A stretch of DNA of 64,000 nt from Micromonospora chokoriensis (GTDB taxonomy: Bacteria > Actinomycetota > Actinomycetes > Mycobacteriales > Micromonosporaceae). Below the pieces are notes generated by a model. The model was given only the letters and a program-made list of their open reading frames with translations, had not been told where the DNA came from and searched no databases. Shown one piece after another: positions 9,022 through 16,446 of the stretch (position 1 is the first letter of the stretch; the number at the start of each line of letters is the position of its first letter). Both the position numbers and the translations under genes were made by a program. The DNA lies in assembly GCF_900091505.1 (NCBI RefSeq), contig NZ_LT607409.1, positions 3,472,001 through 3,536,000 on the forward strand, read 5' to 3'.

Positions 9022-9690
9022 GTGGATCCCGTCCGCGCGGCGTTCGCCGCCGAGTGCGCGCGGCTCACCGAGGTCGTGACCGACCTGACCGACGCCGACC
9101 TCGACCGACCCACCGACTGCCCGCCGTGGACCGTCCAGGAGTTGATCGCGCACGTCCGCACCGGTGTCGGCCGGCTGACCGACATGCTCGCCGCGCCGGC
9201 CCCGCCCCGCGCCGAGGTGGACGCCGCCGGTTACTTCGGTCGGGCGAAGTTCACCGCGCAGGTGGACGCCGACCGGATCGCCGGCGGGCGGCGTGCCGCG
9301 CTGCAGGTGCACCGGGCGGCGTTGGCGGCCGAGCTGGACCGGGCGTGGCGGGCCACCGACGCGGCGGTGGCCGCCGCTGCGCCCGATCGGGTGGTGCGGA
9401 CCCGACACGGCGACGCGATGCGTCTCACCGAGTTCCTGCGGACCCGGGTCGTCGAGGTGGGCGTACACGGTCTGGACCTGGCCGCCGCGCTGGACCGGCC
9501 ACCGTGGCTCACCACCGGGGCGGCCGAGGTGATCGTCGACCTGCTCACCGGCGGGCATCCGACCCCGGCCGCTCTGGGCTGGGACCGGATCACAGTGATC
9601 CGCAAGACCACCGGCCGGGCGGCGCTGACCGCCCCGGAACGGGCCGCGATCGACGCGGCGGGCTTCCGCTGGCTCGCCTTCGGGCGCTGA
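9022..9690 (+). CDS. Maleylpyruvate isomerase-like mycothiol-dependent enzyme
   Basis: 222 residues. The N-terminal four-helix MDMPI_N pattern is visible (ECARLTEVVTDLTDADLDRP, TDCPPWTVQELIAHV with the metal-binding His, and later VVEVGVHGLDLAAAL supplying further ligands). Members are DinB-fold, divalent-metal, mycothiol-dependent S-transferases or isomerases; this substrate is unknown. The GTG start is 7 nt after the PAP2 stop, suggesting a two-gene operon. Confidence 0.8.
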   Translation: MDPVRAAFAAECARLTEVVTDLTDADLDRPTDCPPWTVQELIAHVRTGVGRLTDMLAAPAPPRAEVDAAGYFGRAKFTAQVDADRIAGGRRAALQVHRAALAAELDRAWRATDAAVAAAAPDRVVRTRHGDAMRLTEFLRTRVVEVGVHGLDLAAALDRPPWLTTGAAEVIVDLLTGGHPTPAALGWDRITVIRKTTGRAALTAPERAAIDAAGFRWLAFGR

Positions 9691-9700
9691 GCCGAACGGG

Positions 9701-10564
9701 TCAGCTCCCCGACCGGGGCGCGGGGACGTGCGGGGCGACGCCGCGCAGGTGCGTCAACACGACCGGATCGATGCGGCCCGGCACCAACCGCTCCTCCAGG
9801 TTCTCCAGCCCCGCCCAGGAGGTCAACGCCGCCTCGGGCCCGTCGTCGCTCACCGGATGGCCCAGCGCCCTGAGCAACGCCGCCACCTCCTCGGCGACCG
9901 CGCCGGTCAGGTCCAGCAGGGTGGCCGGATCCGGCCGACCGAACAGCATGGTGTGCACGGCGAGCAGCCGGCTCAGCTCGGCGATCGGCTCCGGGTGGTC
10001 GTCCACGCGAAGGTCGACCAGCACGTCGCTGGTGCCGCCGTACCCGCCGCCCCGCTCGACCACCAGCAACCCGGCGCTCTGCCGACCCCGCCGGTCACCG
10101 CCGGCCTCGTCGCCGGCCCGCAGCGCGGCGACCAGACGCTCGGCGAACGGCAACGCCGCCCCCGAAAGCCACGCGTCACCGAGGGCGTCGACGACCTCCG
10201 GGCCGGTGAGCACGTTGCCCTGTGCGGCCCAACCGTCGCCCGTCCGTCCACCGGCCCACGGCAGGCACTCCGGACCCGTCCAGCTGGCACCCGGGCCGCC
10301 GGCCCCGACGACGCCGACCTGGCGGTGCTCCCGCTCGGGGTCGGCGGCGACCAGCCCGGCCACGACGTCGGCGGCGGCCACACCGGTGCGCAGCAGGGTG
10401 AGGCCCTGCGGCCGGTAGGCGAGGTTGGCGTGCGCCTGGGTGGCCAGCGCGCCCACCTCGGCGGCGGCGGCCGGCACCACCGCCCCGGCGGCGAGGAACT
10501 TGCTGGCGACGGCCACGCCGTGCAGGCGGCCGTCGGCGGAGCGGGCGACGAGCGAGAAGGTCAC
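9701..10564 (-). CDS. DUF1028 family Ntn-hydrolase-like protein
   Basis: 287 residues starting MTFSLVARSADGRLHGVAVAS, the typical DUF1028 beginning, in which the mature N-terminal part resembles an Ntn-hydrolase fold. The ASKFLAAGAVVP and GNVLTGPEVVDALGDAW segments also match the family. The function is unknown; some relatives sit next to peptidases. It is convergent with the MDMPI gene (10 nt apart) and is followed by the LtrA gene on the same strand. Confidence 0.85.
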   Translation of the reverse strand: MTFSLVARSADGRLHGVAVASKFLAAGAVVPAAAAEVGALATQAHANLAYRPQGLTLLRTGVAAADVVAGLVAADPEREHRQVGVVGAGGPGASWTGPECLPWAGGRTGDGWAAQGNVLTGPEVVDALGDAWLSGAALPFAERLVAALRAGDEAGGDRRGRQSAGLLVVERGGGYGGTSDVLVDLRVDDHPEPIAELSRLLAVHTMLFGRPDPATLLDLTGAVAEEVAALLRALGHPVSDDGPEAALTSWAGLENLEERLVPGRIDPVVLTHLRGVAPHVPAPRSGS

Positions 10565-10616
10565 CGGCCGAGATTAGCCGGTCGCGCCGGCAGGGCAGCG
10601 GTCGTACGTCGTCGTG

Positions 10617-11837
10617 TCAGAACGGCGGCGAGGCCGGCTCCGGTGGCGCTCCGTGGGCCCGGCGGGCGTCGGCGACCACGACCGCGGCCAGCACCACCGC
10701 CCCGAGGGCGGTCGCGACCACCCCCGGTAGGAACAGCAACGGCACCGCCGACGCCACCAACACCAGCAGGGCGATCCAGCGCGACGGTGAGACGCGCGAG
10801 AACACCTCGTACTCCAGGCGGGAGCGACCGGCCAGGAACAGCGCCGGGCCGCCGAGCACCAGGGCCAACCACGCGCCCGGGATCCGTTCCAGCGGATGCT
10901 CGATGATCAGTTCGTAGCCGATCGCGGTGGCGGCGAGACCGACCACCATCACCAGGTGGGTGTCGGACGCCGACCGCCCGACGGTGGCGGGGTGCCGAGC
11001 CTTCGTCACCGCCTCGCCCAGGATCCGCCCGGCCCGCTGCACGTAGATCCGCCACAGCATGATCGACGTGGCCAGCGCGAGCGCGAACGCCCAGGCGTGC
11101 CCCGTCTCGTACGGTCCCCTGCTGTACGAGAAACCGGCCACCAGGATCGTCTCGCCCAGGGCGACGAGGAAGAACTGCTGGTACCGCTCGGCCAGGTGCT
11201 CGCCGGCGATCTCCCACCTGGAGATCCTCGACCGGCCCAGGCCGGGCACCGGCCAGCCGCAGCGGGCCGCCAGGTATTCGAACGCGAGCGCCGTCGACCA
11301 TAGCGCCACCTGCGCGTCGGTGCTCAGCATCGCGCCGCTGATCCAGAGCACCCCGCTCACCGCGTAGATCACCGCCATGCGCACCTTCAACCGGCGGTAC
11401 GGGTGCGCGCCCAGCGCGACCGACAGGATCACCGGTCGGGTCACCTGCGCGACCACGTACGCCACCGCGAACATCAGCGCGGTGTCGGTGAACGCCCGGG
11501 GGATCGCCACCCCCATCACCATGCTGCACACCAACGCGGTGATGACCACGGTCTGCAACGGCACCTTGTACGGGTCGTACCGGCTGGTCGTCCACGCGGT
11601 GCCCTGCCAGACCGCCCAGAGCGCGAGCAGCAACAGCAGGGTCTTGCCGCTGCCGGTGACAGTGCCCCAGGCGTGCTGCGAACCGGGGTCCTGGGTCAGG
11701 TCCTCGAACGCGCGGGCCGAGATCCGGGTGAGCGCGAAGACGTACACCAGGTCGAAGAAGAGTTCGAGGAAGGTGGCCCGGCCGGGAGTGGCCGCCGCAG
11801 GGACCGGCTCCAGGCGTCCCGCTGCCCTGGAACCCAT
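10617..11837 (-). CDS. Low temperature requirement protein A (LtrA) family membrane protein
   Basis: About 406 residues with roughly 12 hydrophobic segments. The LtrA hallmark FLELFFDLVYVFALTRIS is near the N-terminus. LtrA was named in Listeria for growth in the cold; the molecular role is not established. I took the ATG at 11837 (MGSRAAGR); an ATG 48 nt upstream (11885) is also in frame. The C-terminal 25 residues are Ala/Pro-rich. Confidence 0.85.
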   Translation of the reverse strand: MGSRAAGRLEPVPAAATPGRATFLELFFDLVYVFALTRISARAFEDLTQDPGSQHAWGTVTGSGKTLLLLLALWAVWQGTAWTTSRYDPYKVPLQTVVITALVCSMVMGVAIPRAFTDTALMFAVAYVVAQVTRPVILSVALGAHPYRRLKVRMAVIYAVSGVLWISGAMLSTDAQVALWSTALAFEYLAARCGWPVPGLGRSRISRWEIAGEHLAERYQQFFLVALGETILVAGFSYSRGPYETGHAWAFALALATSIMLWRIYVQRAGRILGEAVTKARHPATVGRSASDTHLVMVVGLAATAIGYELIIEHPLERIPGAWLALVLGGPALFLAGRSRLEYEVFSRVSPSRWIALLVLVASAVPLLFLPGVVATALGAVVLAAVVVADARRAHGAPPEPASPPF

Positions 11838-11974
11838 GGTCAGCGGCCTGCGCCGTCGGTACGGTCCACCTGGCAGTCGTAGCACCCCCCGACCGCACGC
11901 GCCGCCGGAAACCGGCGATTCTGCCCAGTACGGGGATCTTGCTCGCGTGCCCCGTCAACGGGCACGATCGATCG

Positions 11975-12976
11975 GTGACGAATCGATGGGGCATGACGGT
12001 GCCGCTGGGCGGGATCGCCCTGGCGCACCACGACGCGGCCTACGCGGCGCTCGACCAGGCTGGGTTCACCGACGTGTGGTCGTCAGAGGTGGCCGGGACC
12101 GACGCGTTCACCCCGCTGGCGCTGGCCGCCGCCTGGCAACCCCGGCTACGCCTCGGCACCGCGATCACGCCGGTCTTCACCCGTGGCCCCGGGCTGCTGG
12201 CGATGAGCGCGGCGGCGCTGGCCGAGGCCGCGCCGGGCCGGTTCTCGCTCGGCATCGGGGCGTCCTCACCGGTGCTGGTCCGGGACTGGAACGCGGTCCG
12301 GTTCGACGAGCCGTTCCGTCGCACCCGTGACGTCCTGCGCTTCCTGCGTGCCGCGCTGCGCGGCGACACGGTCGACGAGGTGTACGACACCTTCACCGTC
12401 CGCCGGTTCACGCTGGAACGACCACCGGCGGTGCCGCCGCCGATCCTGCTCGCCGCGCTGCGCCCGGGGATGCTCCGGCTGGCCGGCGCGGAGGCCGACG
12501 GGGTCATCCTCAACTGGCTCAGCGCCGACGACGTGCCGCGTGCCCTCGCCGAGCTGGGCGAGCGGCGTCCCGGGTTCGAGGTCGCCGCCCGCATCTTCGT
12601 GTGCCCCACCGAGGACGCCACCTACGCCCGGGCGCTGGGCCGGCGGCTGATCACCAGCTACCTGACCGTTCCGGCGTACGCCGAGTTCCACCGCTGGCTC
12701 GGGCGCGACGAGACGCTCGCGCCGATGTGGGATGCCTGGGCCGCCGGTGACCGGCGTGGGGCCGGCACCGCGGTGCCGGACGAGGTGGTCGACGCCCTGG
12801 TGCTGCACGGCACGCCCGAGCGCTGCCGCGCCCAGGTGCGCCGCTACGCCGACGCCGGTGTGGACGTGCCGGTCTTCGCGCTGCTGCCCACCCCCGAGGT
12901 GACCGCCGGTGGCGCGTCCGCGCTGATCACCCTCATCGCCCAGTTGGGCGTCGACCCGGTGGGAGCCGCAGCGTGA
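11975..12976 (+). CDS. LLM-class F420-dependent oxidoreductase
   Basis: 333 residues with a luciferase-like TIM barrel: GFTDVWSSEV near the N-terminus, RLRLGTAITPVFTRGP, PGRFSLGIGASSPVLV and a C-terminal GTPERCRAQVRRYADAGVD. This series is typical of F420-dependent enzymes of actinomycetes. The GTG at 11975 (VTNRWGMTV) is preferred over an upstream start lacking homology. Its stop overlaps the start of the SDR gene by 4 nt, so the two probably act in one oxidative pathway that I cannot name. Confidence 0.85.
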   Translation: MTNRWGMTVPLGGIALAHHDAAYAALDQAGFTDVWSSEVAGTDAFTPLALAAAWQPRLRLGTAITPVFTRGPGLLAMSAAALAEAAPGRFSLGIGASSPVLVRDWNAVRFDEPFRRTRDVLRFLRAALRGDTVDEVYDTFTVRRFTLERPPAVPPPILLAALRPGMLRLAGAEADGVILNWLSADDVPRALAELGERRPGFEVAARIFVCPTEDATYARALGRRLITSYLTVPAYAEFHRWLGRDETLAPMWDAWAAGDRRGAGTAVPDEVVDALVLHGTPERCRAQVRRYADAGVDVPVFALLPTPEVTAGGASALITLIAQLGVDPVGAAA

Positions 12977-13764
12977 ACCTCACCGACCGGATCGTGGTGG
13001 TCACCGGCGGCGCCGGTGGCATCGGAGCCGCGCTGTCGCGCCGCTTCGCCGCCGAGGGGGCCGCGGCCGTGGTGGTCGCCGACCTGGACGCCGAGGCGGC
13101 CCACGCGGTGGCCGAGGGCATCGGCCCGGTCGCGCACGCCACCGCCCTCGACGTCACCGACGAGGACCAGGTCCGCGAGTTGGTCGCCGACACCGAGACG
13201 CGGTACGGCCGGATCGACCTGTTCTGCGCCAACGCGGGCGTGACCACCGGCGGGGGAGTGGAGGTCGACGACGCCGGCTGGGACCGGGCCTGGCGGGTCA
13301 ACGTCCTCGCCCACGTCTACTCGGCCCGTGCGGTGCTGCCCGGGATGCTCGCCCGGGGCGGCGGGCACCTGCTGCACACCTGCTCGGCGGCGGGTGTGCT
13401 GACGGCGGTGGGCGACGCCGCGTACACCGCGACGAAGCACGCCTCGGTGGGCTTCGCGGAGTGGCTGGCCATCACCTACCGGGACCGGGGCATCCGGGTC
13501 AGCGCGCTCTGCCCGCAGGGCGTGGACACCCCGATGCTCGCCGACGGCATCGCCGAGGGCCACCTCGGCGCCCGCGTGATCACCGCGTCCGGTGCGGTGC
13601 TCACCCCGGACCAGGTCGCCGGCGCGGCGATCGCCGGGTTGGCCGAGGAACGTTTCCTGATCCTGCCGCACCCGGAGGTCGCCGACTACGCCCGCCGCCG
13701 CGCCGAGGACCCGGACGGCTGGCAGGCCGGCATGCGCAAACTCATCCGTCGCCTGACCGCCTGA
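12973..13764 (+). CDS. Short-chain dehydrogenase/reductase (SDR)
   Basis: 263 residues of classical SDR type. The cofactor motif is VTGGAGGIGAALSRRF with an acidic VADLDAE after the second strand, which suggests NAD rather than NADP. NAG is present in FCANAGVTTGGG, and the catalytic Tyr and Lys are in AYTATKHASVGF. It is translationally coupled to the upstream LLM oxidoreductase. Its last 23 nt overlap the 3' end of the convergent methyltransferase gene. Confidence 0.9.
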   Translation: MNLTDRIVVVTGGAGGIGAALSRRFAAEGAAAVVVADLDAEAAHAVAEGIGPVAHATALDVTDEDQVRELVADTETRYGRIDLFCANAGVTTGGGVEVDDAGWDRAWRVNVLAHVYSARAVLPGMLARGGGHLLHTCSAAGVLTAVGDAAYTATKHASVGFAEWLAITYRDRGIRVSALCPQGVDTPMLADGIAEGHLGARVITASGAVLTPDQVAGAAIAGLAEERFLILPHPEVADYARRRAEDPDGWQAGMRKLIRRLTA

Positions 13765-14572
13765 CGGCTGCCACCGCCGGAACGCGCCCGGCAGCCAGGA
13801 GGTGGGCGCTCGTCGCGACCAGCGCCGGTTCGCTGCTGTAGAGCCGGGCGAGGTGCAACGCGCCGGCGAAGACGACGTCCTGGGCGGGCCCACCGGCCGC
13901 CGCCTCCGCCGCCGTCCAGGCCGGACCTTCCACACCGTGTACGACGACATCGGTCAGCCCGGCGACCAAACACTCGTCGGCGATCTCCTCCGCCCGGTGG
14001 AAATAGGCATGGGTGAAACCCGTCGTCGGATCGTTGGTGCCGTCGGTCAGCAACGTCCTCGCCTCCGCGAGTGTCGTCTCGTCGAGGCGCCCGGTGGCGG
14101 CGAAGTCCAGCGGTTTGGCGAAGCGTGAGATGGCGGCGGCGACGACGCGACCACCGGGCCGGGTGACCCGGGCGGCCTCCCGCAGCGCCCGGATCCGGTC
14201 GGCGCGCCGCACCAGGTGGTAGAGGGGACCCAGCAGCAGCGCGGCGTCGTGCGTGTCGGTGGCGTCCGGCAGCGAACGCGCGTCGGCGACCTCCGCCTCG
14301 ATGGGGGGTTGCCCGGCGCGGGCCTGCGCGACGTGAGCCGGTACCAGGTCCACGAGACGCACCTGGTAGCCGGCGGCGGCCAGCGCCCGCGCGTACTCGC
14401 CGGGGCCACCGCCGATGTCCAGGACGCGGGCACCCGGGCCGGGCAGGAGATCACGCAGGCACTCCATCGTCCGGATCCACTCCAGCCGTGCCTGGGGTCG
14501 TCCGGCGAGACGGTGGTCCTCCCGGTAGTGCAGCGTGTAGTAGTCGATGATCTCGCTCGTCTGCAGATCCAT
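13742..14572 (-). CDS. Class I SAM-dependent methyltransferase
   Basis: 276 residues. The SAM-binding motif I is VLDIGGGPGEYARALAAAGY, followed by the acidic end of strand 2 (VRLVDLVP) and ALLLGPLYHL as motif IV. The Met at 14572 (MDLQTSEIIDYY) is taken because family members begin there; the frame is open 26 codons further. The substrate is unknown, probably a small molecule. The gene overlaps the convergent SDR gene at the 3' end. Confidence 0.85.
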   Translation of the reverse strand: MDLQTSEIIDYYTLHYREDHRLAGRPQARLEWIRTMECLRDLLPGPGARVLDIGGGPGEYARALAAAGYQVRLVDLVPAHVAQARAGQPPIEAEVADARSLPDATDTHDAALLLGPLYHLVRRADRIRALREAARVTRPGGRVVAAAISRFAKPLDFAATGRLDETTLAEARTLLTDGTNDPTTGFTHAYFHRAEEIADECLVAGLTDVVVHGVEGPAWTAAEAAAGGPAQDVVFAGALHLARLYSSEPALVATSAHLLAAGRVPAVAAVRRSGDG

Positions 14573-14702
14573 GCACTGATGGTCATCGGGGTGCGACGCG
14601 AGGGCCAGCCGATTACCGCTCGGAAGACAGTCCCCCGGCAGAGGGAGCACGTTCCCCTGCGCCGGGGTCGAGCAGCCCGGCAGAGCCGCTGACCATGGGC
14701 TG

Positions 14703-15791
14703 ATGAGTCCTGATGTGGGGTTTCCCTGTCGGAACCAGCGGCGCGGCAGATCGGAGCGTTCCGTCCACGCTCGTCGATCCGCCGTGGTTGCGGTGGCGTG
14801 CGCCGCCTTCGCTCTCGGCGAGGTGGCGCTGCGTCTGTACTGGCTCGCCGGCGGCCGCTGGGGTTACACCGCCTGCGATCGCACCGCCCTGGCCGACCCG
14901 ACGGGCGGATGCGGCGCGGATCGCGTGCACACGCTGCCGTTCTGGGCGGGCTGGGGAGCTGTCGGAGTCGGTGTCGCTCTCGCGATCATCGTCGGGTGCG
15001 CTGTCTCGTTCCCCGGCCGCGCCGTCGCTGCCGCGAGTTGGGCGGCGAGCGCGTTGCTCCTGGTCGTCGCGTTTCCGCTGCACCTGCTCTTCGAGGTGCC
15101 GGCGGCGTTGACGGGACGCCCCTCGGACTGGCGTGACCTCGGCGCCCGGCTCGCGCTGGTAGCCGGTGGCGTCCTGTTCGCCGGGCTCGCGCACACCTCC
15201 GGTCCCCGCCGCGGTCCAGCGCCCGCCGGCTACCAGCCGGTGCCGAGGTGGACGCGCCGCTGGGCGTACGCCGCTGTCGCCCTTCCCGTGGTCGGCTGGG
15301 CCGTGCCGCACGGGCTCTGGGTGCTCGGCGTGCCGTTCGGCATCTCCGAGCAGCAGCTGGACGAGATCCAGCTGAATCTCTCCACGGAGACCGGCCTCGC
15401 GATCACCCTCGTCCCGCCGCTCGTCGGCCTGCTCGTCCTCGGGTTGGTGCAGCGGTGGGGTCAGCAGTTCCCCCGCTGGGTGCCGGGGTTGGGCGGTCGA
15501 CGGGTGCCCCGGTTGCTGGCGGTGATCCCGGCCGGGGTGGTGGCGCTCGCGTTGGTCACCTACGGCGTGCTGAGCGTCGCGGTCTTCGTCGACCAGCTAC
15601 GCACCGGGCACCTGCCGTGGTCGGAGGTGTGGGAGGGGTGGGCGACCAGCGCCACCCTGCTGGTGTTCCTCGGCTGGGGGGTGTCGCTCGGCGTCACCAC
15701 CACCGGTTATGCCCTCACCACCCGGCCGCGTCGGCCTTCGGAGCCGGCGACTTCCCTGCCCGGCTCGATCCGTCCACGATCGGAGCGCTGA
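14703..15791 (+). CDS. Multi-pass membrane protein, unknown function
   Basis: 362 residues with about eight hydrophobic segments. The segment LVQRWGQQFPRWVPGLGGRRVP recurs in the next gene as LVHRWGQRLPRWVPLLGGRPVP, so the two are paralogues. No catalytic motif is visible. Its stop overlaps the ATG of the second protein by one base. I do not recognise a described function. Confidence 0.75.
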   Translation: MSPDVGFPCRNQRRGRSERSVHARRSAVVAVACAAFALGEVALRLYWLAGGRWGYTACDRTALADPTGGCGADRVHTLPFWAGWGAVGVGVALAIIVGCAVSFPGRAVAAASWAASALLLVVAFPLHLLFEVPAALTGRPSDWRDLGARLALVAGGVLFAGLAHTSGPRRGPAPAGYQPVPRWTRRWAYAAVALPVVGWAVPHGLWVLGVPFGISEQQLDEIQLNLSTETGLAITLVPPLVGLLVLGLVQRWGQQFPRWVPGLGGRRVPRLLAVIPAGVVALALVTYGVLSVAVFVDQLRTGHLPWSEVWEGWATSATLLVFLGWGVSLGVTTTGYALTTRPRRPSEPATSLPGSIRPRSER

Positions 15792-16345
15792 TGACCACCG
15801 ACTTCCACCACACCTGGGCCGCCGACCCACCACGCTGGGCCGTCTGGGCCGCCTACGCCGTCCCGCTGTTCGTCCTGCCGTCCGCGGTCTGGCGACTGAC
15901 CCTGCTGGTCACCGACGATGCCGTCACCTCGTGGTACATGATCTTCCTGTCCGTCCTCTCGATGGGGTTGGCGCTGTCGACACTCGGCCTGGTGCACCGA
16001 TGGGGACAACGCCTACCGCGCTGGGTGCCACTGCTCGGCGGCCGTCCCGTGCCGGCGCGCCCGGTCGTGCTCGTCGCGCTGATCGGCGGTTCGGTTCTCG
16101 TCGCGATCTGCGTCTATCTCCTCCTCAACAGCAGGTTCCACTTCGTGGAGCGCGGCTGGGTCGGCATCGGCAGCGACGAGCCCGCGCATCCGGCTCCGAC
16201 CTGGGAGGTGCTGCGCTACTACGTGCCGATGGTCGCCTGGGGGCCGCTCGTCATCGCCGTGGCCGCCGACTACGCCCGCCGCGCCGCCCGCCCCCGCCGT
16301 GCCGTCCGCCCCCGCCGCTCACCGGCAAGCCACCGTCTGGGTTGA
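15791..16345 (+). CDS. Multi-pass membrane protein, paralogue of the preceding gene
   Basis: 184 residues with four or five hydrophobic segments. It aligns with the C-terminal half of the upstream protein around HRWGQRLPRWVPLLGGRPVPAR. The start is the ATG overlapping the previous stop. The last codon and stop lie inside the left arm of the long inverted repeat at 16343. Function unknown. Confidence 0.75.
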   Translation: MTTDFHHTWAADPPRWAVWAAYAVPLFVLPSAVWRLTLLVTDDAVTSWYMIFLSVLSMGLALSTLGLVHRWGQRLPRWVPLLGGRPVPARPVVLVALIGGSVLVAICVYLLLNSRFHFVERGWVGIGSDEPAHPAPTWEVLRYYVPMVAWGPLVIAVAADYARRAARPRRAVRPRRSPASHRLG

Positions 16346-16398
16346 TCAAGAGGTTTGCGTCACCAGCGGGCGTCTTCCTGACGCAAACCTCTTGATCA
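16343..16398. repeat. Perfect 20-bp inverted repeat (hairpin / REP-like element)
   Basis: The arms 16343-16362 and 16379-16398 are perfect complements (the left arm begins TGATCAAGAGGTTTGCG) around a 16-nt spacer. The first three bases are the stop codon of the upstream gene. It probably acts as a terminator between convergent genes. The regular, AT-richer arm looks like a dispersed intergenic palindrome rather than a gene-specific terminator (inference). Confidence 0.7.
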
Positions 16399-16418
16399 CC
16401 GCGGAGAGCGGTGGGCGT

Positions 16419-16446
16419 GGGGGGTGGGGGTGGGGGTGGGGGTGGG
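16419..16446 (+). other. G-quadruplex-prone tract
   Basis: Five G-runs of 6, 5, 5, 5 and 3 bases separated by single T bases end one base before the stop codon of the minus-strand transglutaminase gene. The plus strand could fold into a very stable G4, and the minus-strand transcript would have a C-rich 3' end. Confidence 0.6.
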
